This document shows, one piece after another, positions 19,805 through 28,202 of a DNA stretch of 64,000 nt. The notes under the pieces were generated by a model. That model searched no databases and was not told where the DNA came from. It worked only from the letters and a program-made list of their open reading frames with translations. How positions within the stretch are numbered: position 1 is the first letter of the stretch; each line of letters opens with the position of its first letter. Origin of the DNA: Leminorella richardii (GTDB lineage: Bacteria > Pseudomonadota > Gammaproteobacteria > Enterobacterales > Enterobacteriaceae); assembly GCF_900478135.1 (NCBI RefSeq), contig NZ_LS483470.1:1360501-1424500 (forward strand), read 5' to 3'. A program made the translations under genes and the position numbers.

Positions 19805-20782
19805 CTAAATAGAACCTAATGCTTCAGTTTTGATTTCATTTAATACGCGGCGAACAAATCTCAGCTGATTTAACGCATCTTCTTTTTCTTGTATTAGACG
19901 TGCTTCTAAATGTTTAGCTTCAGGTAAAGGCGTTTCACTCATTTGTCGCCATGGGATCCATGGATTCTCACCTTCGTTGTCAAAGCGGAAAGGAGGAGCA
20001 TAATAGTCAACTTCTTCCTCAAGCCCATATGAAATAACCTGTGGTTGCTCCTCGCCAAGGCAAATGAGGCGGGTTAGCATTTCTTTAAACGGCATATCTC
20101 CCTGACCAGATGCGCAGGCTCTATGACCAAAGCCTGCACTTTCCTTAACGATTTGAGCATCTTTGATATGCACTTGCGTAATTAGCGGGGAAAGCGTTTC
20201 CAGAGCCTCTAGAGGCTTTTCATTGGCGTTAATCATATTGGCGAAGTCAAACAGGATGGACAGGTTAGGCATACCGCTTTGCTGTACGAGCGTCATCAGT
20301 TCGGCGCTTGTTAGGTCTTCATGCTGTTCAATCACAAAAGTTAAGCCACAGGCGGCGTAGCTATCTCGCAGGTAGCGTATGTCTTCAGTGACATAGGCCA
20401 TAACGTCCTGAAGATGGCCTTCATAGCGAGGGTAGAACCGCACGGATGATGACCCGGTTTTTAAGGCAATGTCTACTGCCAGATCGATGTCTTTCTTATC
20501 AGAAGAGCTGGTTTCAATATTGACGTCAAGATTCAGGCGATGCGCCTTGTCTTTAAACGCTGCCAGCTCGATATCACTCATGTTTTGCAGCGCCCGACTT
20601 TCGCCGTCAAGGACGTGGATTTTTACACCACTCAGCTTTTGTTGATGGGCAATATCCAGAAGATCGTTAGGCAATATCCTCTCAACACGCATATTCAAGT
20701 GATATGCATAGGCGTGTAGATAAAGAGGAAGTTTATCTATCCGAGAAAGTATTTTAGAGGCGTTGTGTTTTTTTATTGTCAT
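19805..20782 (-). CDS. Sugar phosphate isomerase/epimerase-like TIM-barrel protein
   Basis: A 325-residue protein of the xylose-isomerase-like AP-endonuclease-2 fold. Metal-binding positions are suggested by FVIEQHEDLTSAE, LSILFDFANMIN, ITQVHIKDAQ and YGLEEEVDYY, which fall at the expected barrel strands. Enzymes of this family isomerise or epimerise keto sugars or sugar acids, or dehydrate inositol derivatives. It starts 11 bases after the GntR gene, so the two are co-transcribed, and the transporter follows. The exact reaction is unknown. Confidence 0.75.
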   Translation of the reverse strand: MTIKKHNASKILSRIDKLPLYLHAYAYHLNMRVERILPNDLLDIAHQQKLSGVKIHVLDGESRALQNMSDIELAAFKDKAHRLNLDVNIETSSSDKKDIDLAVDIALKTGSSSVRFYPRYEGHLQDVMAYVTEDIRYLRDSYAACGLTFVIEQHEDLTSAELMTLVQQSGMPNLSILFDFANMINANEKPLEALETLSPLITQVHIKDAQIVKESAGFGHRACASGQGDMPFKEMLTRLICLGEEQPQVISYGLEEEVDYYAPPFRFDNEGENPWIPWRQMSETPLPEAKHLEARLIQEKEDALNQLRFVRRVLNEIKTEALGSI

Positions 20783-20793
20783 GAGCCTATAGC

Positions 20794-21504
20794 CTATAGG
20801 TTAATAAATAAGTCGACGGACTCGAAGCGCCAATATTCGATATCTATTTGAACGATATTTCCATCGCTGTCTGCCCGGTGTTTTTCTATGAGAATAGCGG
20901 GTGTTCCGTAAGAGCCTCCTATAAATTTACAGATATCGTTGGACATTCTGATTGGCCTAAAAGCCAATTTTTTAATAACGACGCTTTTTCCGTATTCCTT
21001 TTCCCACACGGATGAAAAAGAATGACTTTCAAGTTTCTCTATGAATCCAGGGGCAACGTTAGGATTGATAAAGGTCTCGTGATAAAAAACTTTATGCCCG
21101 TCCAGCGCTCCCCAGCCGGTAATGCGATAAAGCTCACTGGATTTTGTACCATTAAAAAGCGGTAAGGCCGCTTCAGGGATCCCCGTAACACGGCTTTTTT
21201 CAAGGAATCCCCAAGAGGGTTCACGGCCTTGTTCCTGTGCCGCACGCTGAAAACTGGCGGACAGCTCAGGGTTGTAGTTAAAGCGGGGCTGAGTTACAAA
21301 CCATCCTTTACGGTCTTTGCGAAAGATTTTGGATTCTGACTCTAGGTTTAATAAAGCCTGACGCAGCGTCATGCGCTTAATGCCAAGCAATTCCCCTAGC
21401 TCCCTTTCTGAAGGGAGCTTGCTGCCCGGAGTGACAATTCCTTCTTTTAACCATCGGTCAATTTTGTCTTTTGCATTTTCAACGGTTGACGGATTTTTAT
21501 TCAT
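20794..21504 (-). CDS. GntR/HutC-family regulator with UTRA domain
   Basis: A 236-residue transcription factor. The winged helix lies at residues about 10-75 (GSKLPSERELGELLGIKRMTLRQALLNLE) and a UTRA effector-binding domain at about 95-232. HutC-type regulators bind sugar phosphates, amino-acid metabolites or related small molecules. It is the first gene of the set with the isomerase and permease. A perfect 12-bp palindrome of the HutC operator type lies just before its start, indicating autorepression of the operon. Confidence 0.9.
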   Translation of the reverse strand: MNKNPSTVENAKDKIDRWLKEGIVTPGSKLPSERELGELLGIKRMTLRQALLNLESESKIFRKDRKGWFVTQPRFNYNPELSASFQRAAQEQGREPSWGFLEKSRVTGIPEAALPLFNGTKSSELYRITGWGALDGHKVFYHETFINPNVAPGFIEKLESHSFSSVWEKEYGKSVVIKKLAFRPIRMSNDICKFIGGSYGTPAILIEKHRADSDGNIVQIDIEYWRFESVDLFINL

Positions 21505-21517
21505 GTATTAACCCAAT

Positions 21518-21529
21518 TGGTTTAAACCA
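21518..21529. promoter_or_regulatory. Operator of the GntR/HutC-type regulator
   Basis: TGGTTTAAACCA, a perfect palindrome that fits the TGGTnTAnACCA pattern of HutC-subfamily operators, 14 bases before the regulator start. A single copy was seen. Confidence 0.75.
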
Positions 21530-21820
21530 GATGGTGTGATAATACTCTTGAAAAGAAAAAGAAGGCAATGGCCTCGCTCATTTATAGGAATAAATGTGAT
21601 AGATGTCTCAAATGGTGATTTGACTACACCGTGCCCTATGGAGTCTGGCTCCCCCTATTTTGAATAAATGACTTTGATGGGGGAGAGTAGGGAGGTTAAA
21701 TAACGCCTTGGTTTTTTTATTTGGCTATTCAGGCTTGACTCTAGCACATAGGACAAGCCTGAATCGGTCAGCAGAAAAAGGTATTAGCGGTTTTGTTAGG
21801 TCACGATTTGTAAACAGGCG
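21530..21820. other. Intergenic region between regulator and pirin gene
   Basis: It holds the regulator's promoter region and an 11-bp inverted repeat (21727-21737 with 21754-21764, ATTCAGGCTTG arms). The repeat lacks a U tract on either strand, so I do not call it a terminator. No gene is seen. Confidence 0.45.
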
Positions 21821-22558
21821 CTATATCTCTGTCCTCATCAGCACGAAAAGGCATTCTCCTTTTGTATCGGAACGCAGCTGTAGCTGTTCTTCTCCGGAAA
21901 TGCGGGCATGGGCTCCCGTTTCCATTTGGCTGCCGTTACATACAATATTCCCTTCTATCACATAGAGTAATGCCTTATGCCCTTCAGGAACGGAAAACGC
22001 CAATTCAGAAGGGCCAACCGTGACCCGATAAAGCGTTGCTGCGGCGTTAAACGAAATGGCAGGGTAGCCCGGGATGGATTGCCGCACTGGCTGGTCTGAG
22101 ACGATAGGGTAGAAAGCGCCATTCCACAGCTGTGGATCGTACTCTTTAACATCATGCTCTGGATGTTGGTTCTGCGCTTTTGGAAGCAGCCACACGCCAA
22201 TGTAGCGGGCCGGTAGCTTTGTTTTATTGTGATTAGAACGAGCATAGCCAGAACCCGCTGTGATCCGCTGTACGGATCCCTTTTTGAGCACCAGAGTATT
22301 CTTCAGGCTGTCTTGATGAGTTAGCTCTCCCTCAATAATAAAGAAAACCTGTTCCAGATTTTGATGCGGGTGCATGTCATAGCCAAAACCCGGGAGGATT
22401 GTATAGTCATTTATTAACAGGATATTGCCAAAATTTTTCCCCAAGTCCTGATTTTTATTGCCAAGGTCGTGGGTAGAGTTAGCGGGAAAAAGGCAATATA
22501 CCTGACTCCAACCGTGGTTGGCATAGTAGCGCTTTTGGGCTTCAATAATCGAGATCAT
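21821..22558 (-). CDS. Pirin family protein
   Basis: A 245-residue bicupin. MHPHQNLEQVFFIIEGELTHQD near residue 61 holds the metal-binding histidines and glutamate of pirins, and the opening (AQKRYYANHGWSQVY) is like YhhW. Some pirins are quercetin 2,3-dioxygenases and others are redox cofactors of transcription; the role here is unknown. The gene lies 27 bases after the S24-type regulator and is probably co-transcribed with it. Confidence 0.85.
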   Translation of the reverse strand: MISIIEAQKRYYANHGWSQVYCLFPANSTHDLGNKNQDLGKNFGNILLINDYTILPGFGYDMHPHQNLEQVFFIIEGELTHQDSLKNTLVLKKGSVQRITAGSGYARSNHNKTKLPARYIGVWLLPKAQNQHPEHDVKEYDPQLWNGAFYPIVSDQPVRQSIPGYPAISFNAAATLYRVTVGPSELAFSVPEGHKALLYVIEGNIVCNGSQMETGAHARISGEEQLQLRSDTKGECLFVLMRTEI

Positions 22559-22585
22559 AGTATCTCCTTTACAATCTGAGGGTAG

Positions 22586-23332
22586 CTAACTTTCTGTATT
22601 TTTTGCAATATCTTGTAAATTCCTACCTTCATACGATCGCCATACACCGGAAATTGAACCAACCAGAGGCACGAAAAGGGTATGGTTCATGTCAAGAACA
22701 ACGGGTTCATATTCGGGATTATCGGCAACGCAAATAAGCATGTTGTCTTTGACGTAGCAGCGTTTCAGCGAGAGACCGACTTCATCTGCGACACTCATGC
22801 GAACGGCAAAAAGCTCTTTAAACGGCACCGTTTGTAGAAAAGTGTGGGAGACAAATGACGGCTGAATGAAGACGATATCGCCCACAAGAAGCTCGTTCGA
22901 CATGCTGTCATCTTCTATCTGTAGTGCATATGGTCGTTTGAATGTTACGGCGTCAGCACTGTCATTTTGTGCTTTAAGCCATCCTCGAGGACTTGGCGGC
23001 ATTCCTTCACTGGTCACTCTTGGTAAAGAGGTATATAGGGGTATCCAACTGCCGTCGTTTCCCGCAGGAGGGTGCTCTCCAGTAATAAATTCCGGCTTGC
23101 CGTTTCGTAGTCCAGGGGTATGCAAAGGAGAGGGCATTTCACATCCCAATAGATAGTCAATAGAGACGTTAAGGCTCTGCGCTATCTTGATCAGAATGTC
23201 ATAACCCGGTTCACTTCTTCCTTTTATATAGTTGTTCAGCCTAGCGCGGGTGATCCCCGTTTCATCAGCAAACCTGCTTTGGGATAAGTTCCGTTCTTTG
23301 ATCAGTTCTTTAAGTCGTTCACTAAAAGACAC
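22586..23332 (-). CDS. XRE-type HTH regulator with S24 (LexA/CI-like) domain
   Basis: A 248-residue protein: an XRE helix-turn-helix at residues 1-62 (LSQSRFADETGITRARLNNYIKGR) and a C-terminal S24 peptidase-like domain with QIEDDSMSNELLVGDIVFI holding the potential nucleophilic serine, and an LSLKRCYV segment where the general-base lysine lies. CI-like proteins of this kind self-cleave under SOS or simply dimerise. Although it is phage-like, no phage genes surround it. It is divergent from the Dcu/lyase operon, and a palindrome in the shared region is a likely operator, so it probably controls that operon and itself. Confidence 0.85.
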   Translation of the reverse strand: MSFSERLKELIKERNLSQSRFADETGITRARLNNYIKGRSEPGYDILIKIAQSLNVSIDYLLGCEMPSPLHTPGLRNGKPEFITGEHPPAGNDGSWIPLYTSLPRVTSEGMPPSPRGWLKAQNDSADAVTFKRPYALQIEDDSMSNELLVGDIVFIQPSFVSHTFLQTVPFKELFAVRMSVADEVGLSLKRCYVKDNMLICVADNPEYEPVVLDMNHTLFVPLVGSISGVWRSYEGRNLQDIAKNTES

Positions 23333-23680
23333 GTGTACTCCGTTTTTGCAATTCCCGGCGATCCGAGTGGGGTTGAGCGGTATTGTATTGCTATAAGCCC
23401 AGAATCATGAGTTCTCTTGCGTTAAAAATACACTATAACTCTCTTTTTTGTCAAAGATATGTGTACAAAACGTTTTTATTCTCTCGCTTTTTTTATGCTT
23501 ATGGTCACTTATTTGCCATTTTTTATGTCCATATTTCTTTTTTATAATGCTGATCACATTTTTTACCCATAAAGTACATATTATTTGTACTTAAATTGTA
23601 TTTTGTTGCGATTTTATTTACTAATGGTTCGGTAAGTATAGGATATGACCCAATACCAACAATAACCTACAGAGGTAGAT
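23333..23680. other. Divergent control region, regulator / dcu operon
   Basis: 348 bases of AT-rich DNA with several TGTAC half-sites (near 23333, 23461 and in the palindrome 23572-23592). The dcu ribosome site is AGAGGT near 23671. No gene is seen. Confidence 0.55.
23572..23592. promoter_or_regulatory. Candidate operator, AAGTACA-N7-TGTACTT
   Basis: A perfect 7+7 inverted repeat with an AT-only spacer, 88 bases before the Dcu start and between the divergent genes. Its symmetry and size fit a CI/LexA-like dimer, so the S24-type regulator is the natural candidate. Confidence 0.55.
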
Positions 23681-25000
23681 ATGGTCTCATTTTGGTTACA
23701 GCTAGCGATAGTTCTTGCATGTATCGTGATTGGAGCACGTATTAGCGGAGTCGGCATCGGCATTGCCGGAGGGTTCGGGCTAGCCTGTCTGACGTTTCTT
23801 TTTCACCTTAAGCCGAGTTCACCGCCGATCAATGTTTTGCTTATTATCGCGGCGCTGGTGACGATAGTCAGTACGCTACAGGCCGCAGGCGGGCTGGATT
23901 ATTTAGTCAGTATTGCTGAGAGACTGCTTCGAAGGAATCCGAATCGTATTACCATCATCGGACCTCTCGTGGCCTATCTGTTCACTATTCTGGCTGGAAC
24001 GGCCTACGTTTCTCTTTCCCTATATCCAGTTATCGCTGAGGTTGCCCTTGAGGCTAAGGTTCGACCGGAGCGCCCAATTTCTGCCGCACTGATCGCCGCC
24101 AAGTTCGGTATTACCAGTAGCCCAATGAGTGCAGCTACGGCAGCGATGCTGGCAATCCTTGCGCCAAGCGGCGTGAGTATTACCCAAATTCTGCTGGTGT
24201 GTATTCCCTCTGGCATTATCGCCACGCTTGCTGCCTCTTTTGTGGTGTATAAGAGAGGGCTTGAGCTGGCTGACGACCCTGAATTCCAGCGTCGAATTGC
24301 CTCTGGGGAAATAGAATCCGCCGTTCGAAAAGAGAAAAGTGAAGTGAGCCGTTCGGCCAAAATCTCGGTATGGCTGTTCAGTATAGCGATTCTTCTGGTC
24401 GTGATTTTTGGCTCGTTCAGCTCTTTGCTGCCGACCTGGCAGGTGGGTGAGAAGATAGTTAGGCTAAGCGTTCCCCATACGATCGAAATGCTGATGCTGG
24501 GTACGTCGCTGCTTATCGTATTAGCCTGTCGCGTTAAATCGTCGAAAATCGCCACAGCCTCTACGTTTCGTGCAGGAATGGTCGGCTTCATGGCTATCTT
24601 TGGCGTCGCATGGATGACTGACACATTCTTTATTCAACATAAAAGCCTTTTTATTGAAACATTCGCTGACGTAGTGAAGGCATATCCTTGGCTGTTCGCT
24701 GTTGCACTCTTCATGATGGCAGCCATGCTGTTTAGCCAGGGTGCCGCCGTCGTGGCGCTGATGCCTTTGGGGCTGTCGCTAGACATTCCCGCTCCCTATC
24801 TTGTTGCAATGTTTGCCGCTGTAAACGGCACGTTTTTCTTCCCCGCAACGGGAACAACGGTGGGGGCCATGTCCTTTGACCGTACCGGAACTACAAAAAT
24901 CGGCAAGTACGTCCTCAATCACAGCTTTATGTTGCCCGGCCTCGCCGCTACGGTGACGGCAATCGCTATGGGCTTTGTCCTTAGCTACTTTGTTTTTTAA
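23681..25000 (+). CDS. Anaerobic C4-dicarboxylate transporter, DcuA/DcuB family
   Basis: A 439-residue polytopic membrane protein with about ten or more hydrophobic segments. GGLDYLVSIAERLLRRNP and the C-terminal FDRTGTTKIGKYVLNHSFMLPG are characteristic of DcuA and DcuB, which exchange fumarate, malate or aspartate for succinate. It is the first gene of an operon with two aspartase/fumarase-type lyases. That makes an uptake-and-deaminate module for aspartate or a related amino dicarboxylate likely. It is divergent enough from E. coli DcuA and DcuB that the true substrate may differ. Confidence 0.88.
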   Translation: MVSFWLQLAIVLACIVIGARISGVGIGIAGGFGLACLTFLFHLKPSSPPINVLLIIAALVTIVSTLQAAGGLDYLVSIAERLLRRNPNRITIIGPLVAYLFTILAGTAYVSLSLYPVIAEVALEAKVRPERPISAALIAAKFGITSSPMSAATAAMLAILAPSGVSITQILLVCIPSGIIATLAASFVVYKRGLELADDPEFQRRIASGEIESAVRKEKSEVSRSAKISVWLFSIAILLVVIFGSFSSLLPTWQVGEKIVRLSVPHTIEMLMLGTSLLIVLACRVKSSKIATASTFRAGMVGFMAIFGVAWMTDTFFIQHKSLFIETFADVVKAYPWLFAVALFMMAAMLFSQGAAVVALMPLGLSLDIPAPYLVAMFAAVNGTFFFPATGTTVGAMSFDRTGTTKIGKYVLNHSFMLPGLAATVTAIAMGFVLSYFVF

Positions 25001-25088
25001 CGGTATGAGTTTTTTAAACGGTGCTTGCTAACGGCGCTCTTTAACAGCGCATTTCAACAGCGCATTTCAACAGCGGTTTTTTAACGGT
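24993..25088 (+). repeat. Short direct-repeat cluster downstream of the dcu gene
   Basis: A 13-base unit AACAGCGCATTTC occurs at 25043 and 25056, with a degenerate third copy at 25069. A second unit, TTTTTTAACGGT, occurs at 24993, 25010 (one base longer) and 25077. The first copy includes the dcu stop codon. Local slippage duplication is likely; a binding or RNA role is possible. Confidence 0.7.
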
Positions 25089-25240
25089 GAATCTTTAAAC
25101 GTGAGCGACGAGCAAGACGCGCGCTGCGGTAGCGGCTGCGCAAAAAACGGCAATGACAAGATGATTTAAACGTACGACACGGCTGTACGCCCTGATGTTA
25201 GAGGGGATCAGCAATGACCCAATTTTACAGGAGAACAACG

Positions 25241-26668
25241 ATGCGCGTAGAAAAAGACAGTGTAGGTACACTGGAAGTGCCTGATGATGTGTACTACGGG
25301 ATCCAGACCGTACGCGGTAAAGCAAACTTTGACGTTTCTCCCAAAACGTTCAATGACTATCCAAACGTTTTAAAGGCCTATGCCGAAGTGAAAAAGGCCT
25401 GTGCGTTTGCCAACCGGGATATCAACGCGTTGGCACCGGAAAAGGCTGAAGCCATTAGTAAAGCCTGCGATGAGATCGTTGCAGGAAAGCTGGCGGGGCA
25501 GTTTCCTGTCAATGTGTTCAGAGGGTGCGGAACCTCCGCCAATATGAACATGAACGAAGTTATCGCGAATCGGGCGAATGAAATTCTAACGGGTAAGCGA
25601 GGGTACGATCAGGTTCATCCTAACACTCATGTGAACATGTGCCAGTCCTCTAATGACATCTTTCCTACCGTTGAGTCTGTAGTGATTTACCGAGAGATTG
25701 GCACGCTGCTGGAAACTATTCCTTTGCTTGAAAACGCGCTGGAGGCAAAAAGCAGGGAGTTTGCCGATGTCGTCAAGATTGCCAGAACCAGCCTGCAGGA
25801 CGCCCTACCAATCACTTTAGGGCAGGCCTTTTCTGGCTACGTGGCAGCAATAAAGCGAAACCGCCTGCTGCTTGAAGGTTATCAGAATACCTTTAGAGAG
25901 GCGATCTTGGGGGCGACGGCGGTAGGGACGGGCATGGGGGTGATGCCCGGCTTTATCGAGAATGTGTATAAATACATGAGCGATATTGTCGGTTTTCCCA
26001 TGCATCGTCACGAAAACCTGATTGACGGTATGCAAAACGCCGATCACTTCATCATCCTTTCCGCCTACGTGAAGGCCATTGCGGGTATGGTCGGTAAAAT
26101 TGCCAACGATTTTCGTCAGCTCTCTTCTGGTCCAAGAGGCGGCTTTAATGAGCTTATTCTGCCGGATATGGGTGCTAGCTGCGCCATCATGCCCGACAAG
26201 GTCAACCCTGTCATTCCTGAGCTGATGGTACAAATGATGCATCAGGTGTGCGCTAACGACTGGGGCATTAGCCTATCGGTTCCCTCAGGGGAGACGGACA
26301 TTGTTCCGTCAGCCGTCATCAACTTTATGGGTTCGCTGGAATCCATGGAAATTCTTACCAAAGGGATAAAGCTGTTTACGACTCACTGCGTAGAGGGGTT
26401 GGGAGCCAACGTGGAAGTGTGCCATCGCTATGCTGAGGGCTCAACTTCTCTGGCGACGATGGTCAGTGCCCTTTACGGCTACGAAATTGGTAACAAGATT
26501 GCCAAGATTTCTTATGAACAGGGCGTGACGTGTAAAGAGGTGGCGATTCAGGAAAATCTCTTGCCGTTGGACGTGGCTGAAGAGCTGTTTGACATCAAAA
26601 AACTGACCGAGCTGGAGTCTACCGTCGCCATGTTCGAAAAGTATAAAGACATTCGGCGCGTTAACTAA
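25241..26668 (+). CDS. Aspartase/fumarase-superfamily lyase, paralogue 1 (altered catalytic loop)
   Basis: A 475-residue member of the aspartase/fumarase superfamily. Start 25241 (MRVEKDSVGTLEVPDDVYYG) matches the family N terminus and follows AGGAG by seven bases; an in-frame ATG at 25214 is an alternative. Conserved region 1 is intact (GTSANMNMNEVIANRANE), as is the SSND motif (NMCQSSNDIFPT). The signature normally read GSSxMPxKxN is here SCAIMPDKVN: the catalytic-base serine (Ser318 in fumarase C and in Bacillus AspB) becomes cysteine and the next serine becomes alanine. It is 44 bases before a second lyase that keeps that loop. Annotation as plain AspA would be unsafe. Confidence 0.88.
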   Translation: MRVEKDSVGTLEVPDDVYYGIQTVRGKANFDVSPKTFNDYPNVLKAYAEVKKACAFANRDINALAPEKAEAISKACDEIVAGKLAGQFPVNVFRGCGTSANMNMNEVIANRANEILTGKRGYDQVHPNTHVNMCQSSNDIFPTVESVVIYREIGTLLETIPLLENALEAKSREFADVVKIARTSLQDALPITLGQAFSGYVAAIKRNRLLLEGYQNTFREAILGATAVGTGMGVMPGFIENVYKYMSDIVGFPMHRHENLIDGMQNADHFIILSAYVKAIAGMVGKIANDFRQLSSGPRGGFNELILPDMGASCAIMPDKVNPVIPELMVQMMHQVCANDWGISLSVPSGETDIVPSAVINFMGSLESMEILTKGIKLFTTHCVEGLGANVEVCHRYAEGSTSLATMVSALYGYEIGNKIAKISYEQGVTCKEVAIQENLLPLDVAEELFDIKKLTELESTVAMFEKYKDIRRVN

Positions 26669-26712
26669 CACCGCTATCCGTTCAGTATTGAGACAAACCT
26701 AAGGAGAATTTC

Positions 26713-28134
26713 ATGCATTCCGATACCGCAGTACGTGAAAACGCGTCTAGCCCTGATAAAGTGTATTACGGTCCTGAAACGGCCAAAGCAAAAGACTATC
26801 TTAACCTCTGTGAAACAACGCTTGAGAAATATCCCCAGATTCTGGTGGCGATGGGCAAGGTAAAAAAGGCCTGTGCGATGACCAACCGGCAGGTACAGGC
26901 TCTGGAAACAAAAAGGGCTAATGCGATCGCTGCTGCCTGTGACGAGCTGATTGCCGGTCAGTTTATGGATCAGTTCCCTTTGTGCGCCATTGGCGGGTTT
27001 AGCGCTTCTCTGAATACGGCAGTAAACGAAGTGCTCGCCAAGCGGGCCAATGAGATTCTGGTTAAAGAGGGGAGGGCAGGAGACATATGCCCGAACGTTC
27101 ATGTCAATATGGGACAGTCGTCAAATGACGTGCTTAAAACCGCCAAAGCGCTGGCCGTTTATGATGAAATCGGCGTTTTGCTGGAGGCTATCCCACACTT
27201 GGAAAAACCGCTGGCGGACAAAAGCGAAGAGCTGAAGCAGGTGGTTAAAATGGGGCGCACATCGTATCGAGATGCGGTTCCCGTTACTCTAGGGCAGGAA
27301 TTTTCCGGCTACTACAGTCAGATAAAGCGCAACCGACTGCGTTTGGAAGAGGAGCGCCAGCGCTGGAATCACGTACCTCTAGGCGCTACGGTTCTGGGGA
27401 CTGGGTTTGGCTGTATGCCGGGTTACTTTGACGCCGTGTGCGAGAGCCTGTCTGCCGTTTGTGGAAGAAAAATTGTCCAAAGCGATAACCTGTTTGACGC
27501 CATGCAGAGTACTGACGCCTACGTGATGCTGCACGCGCATATTCAGTCTCTGGCTATCTGTGCTGCTAAGGTGGCGACTGATATCCGCCTGATGGCTTCC
27601 GGCCCGCGCGCTGGGCTGCGGGAAATCACCCTTAAAGCCTTGCAGCCGGGCTCTTCTATTATGCCGGGGAAAGTAAACCCGGTGATCCCCCACATGGTGA
27701 TGCAGATTAGTCAAAAGATCTCCGCTAACCACGCGGGCGTCGCTCTGGCTGCGTCGTCTGGAGAGCTTGATCTCGGTTCAACGAGCTCTATCGTTTTCAA
27801 GACGGTGCTGGACTCTATGGAGTTGATTGGCAAAGGGATGAAAATTATGGGTGAGAAGGTTGTTCCCGGCCTGACGCCGAATACAGAACGCTGTCGAAGT
27901 CTGGCAGAACAGTCACTGTCGCTGTCGGGGGTTGTCGGTGCGCTGTTTGGCTATTCGGTAGGTAAGAGAGTCGCCCAACGCGCCTATGAAGAGAATATCA
28001 CCTGCAAGGAAGCCGCGATTAAAGAAGGGGTTTTAAGTCAGGGAGAGGCCGATGAGCTTTTTGACGTTTTAACATTAACGGATGTTCATAAAAGTGAAAG
28101 GATGTTTAAAAAGTATATGAACAGAGCCTCGTAG
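26713..28134 (+). CDS. Aspartase/fumarase-superfamily lyase, paralogue 2 (altered region 1)
   Basis: A 473-residue second lyase, clearly homologous to the preceding gene. Its catalytic signature is canonical (GSSIMPGKVNPVIP). Region 1 instead is degenerate: SASLNTAVNEV where paralogue 1 has GTSANMNMNEV, so the substrate-binding threonine (Thr101 of Bacillus AspB) is alanine. It also has NDVLKTA instead of NDxxPTA, and lacks the usual RxExDxxG start. It follows 44 bases after paralogue 1 behind AGGAG and ends at a strong terminator. The pair may act as one hetero-oligomeric enzyme; a regulatory or decayed subunit is the alternative. Confidence 0.85.
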   Translation: MHSDTAVRENASSPDKVYYGPETAKAKDYLNLCETTLEKYPQILVAMGKVKKACAMTNRQVQALETKRANAIAAACDELIAGQFMDQFPLCAIGGFSASLNTAVNEVLAKRANEILVKEGRAGDICPNVHVNMGQSSNDVLKTAKALAVYDEIGVLLEAIPHLEKPLADKSEELKQVVKMGRTSYRDAVPVTLGQEFSGYYSQIKRNRLRLEEERQRWNHVPLGATVLGTGFGCMPGYFDAVCESLSAVCGRKIVQSDNLFDAMQSTDAYVMLHAHIQSLAICAAKVATDIRLMASGPRAGLREITLKALQPGSSIMPGKVNPVIPHMVMQISQKISANHAGVALAASSGELDLGSTSSIVFKTVLDSMELIGKGMKIMGEKVVPGLTPNTERCRSLAEQSLSLSGVVGALFGYSVGKRVAQRAYEENITCKEAAIKEGVLSQGEADELFDVLTLTDVHKSERMFKKYMNRAS

Positions 28135-28147
28135 CGTTTCATTAGCT

Positions 28148-28182
28148 AAAAGCCTGAGCGGGAAAAGCCTGTTCAGGCTTTT
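28148..28182. terminator. Terminator after the lyase operon
   Basis: Arms AAAAGCCTGA (28148-28157) and TCAGGCTTTT (28173-28182). It also lies just after the end of the convergent MocR gene and can serve both. Confidence 0.82.
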
Positions 28183-28202
28183 ATTTATTGAGGTGATGAA
28201 TA

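Noticed and set aside
21727..21764. Terminator of the pirin gene
   Set aside because: The 11-bp stem has no U tract on the minus strand, where it would be needed.
22586..23332. Prophage CI repressor marking a prophage end
   Set aside because: No attachment repeats, integrase or phage structural genes surround it; it faces a metabolic operon.
25241..26668. Plain aspA aspartate ammonia-lyase
   Set aside because: The catalytic loop is altered (SCAIMPDKVN), so an assignment as aspartase is not supported.
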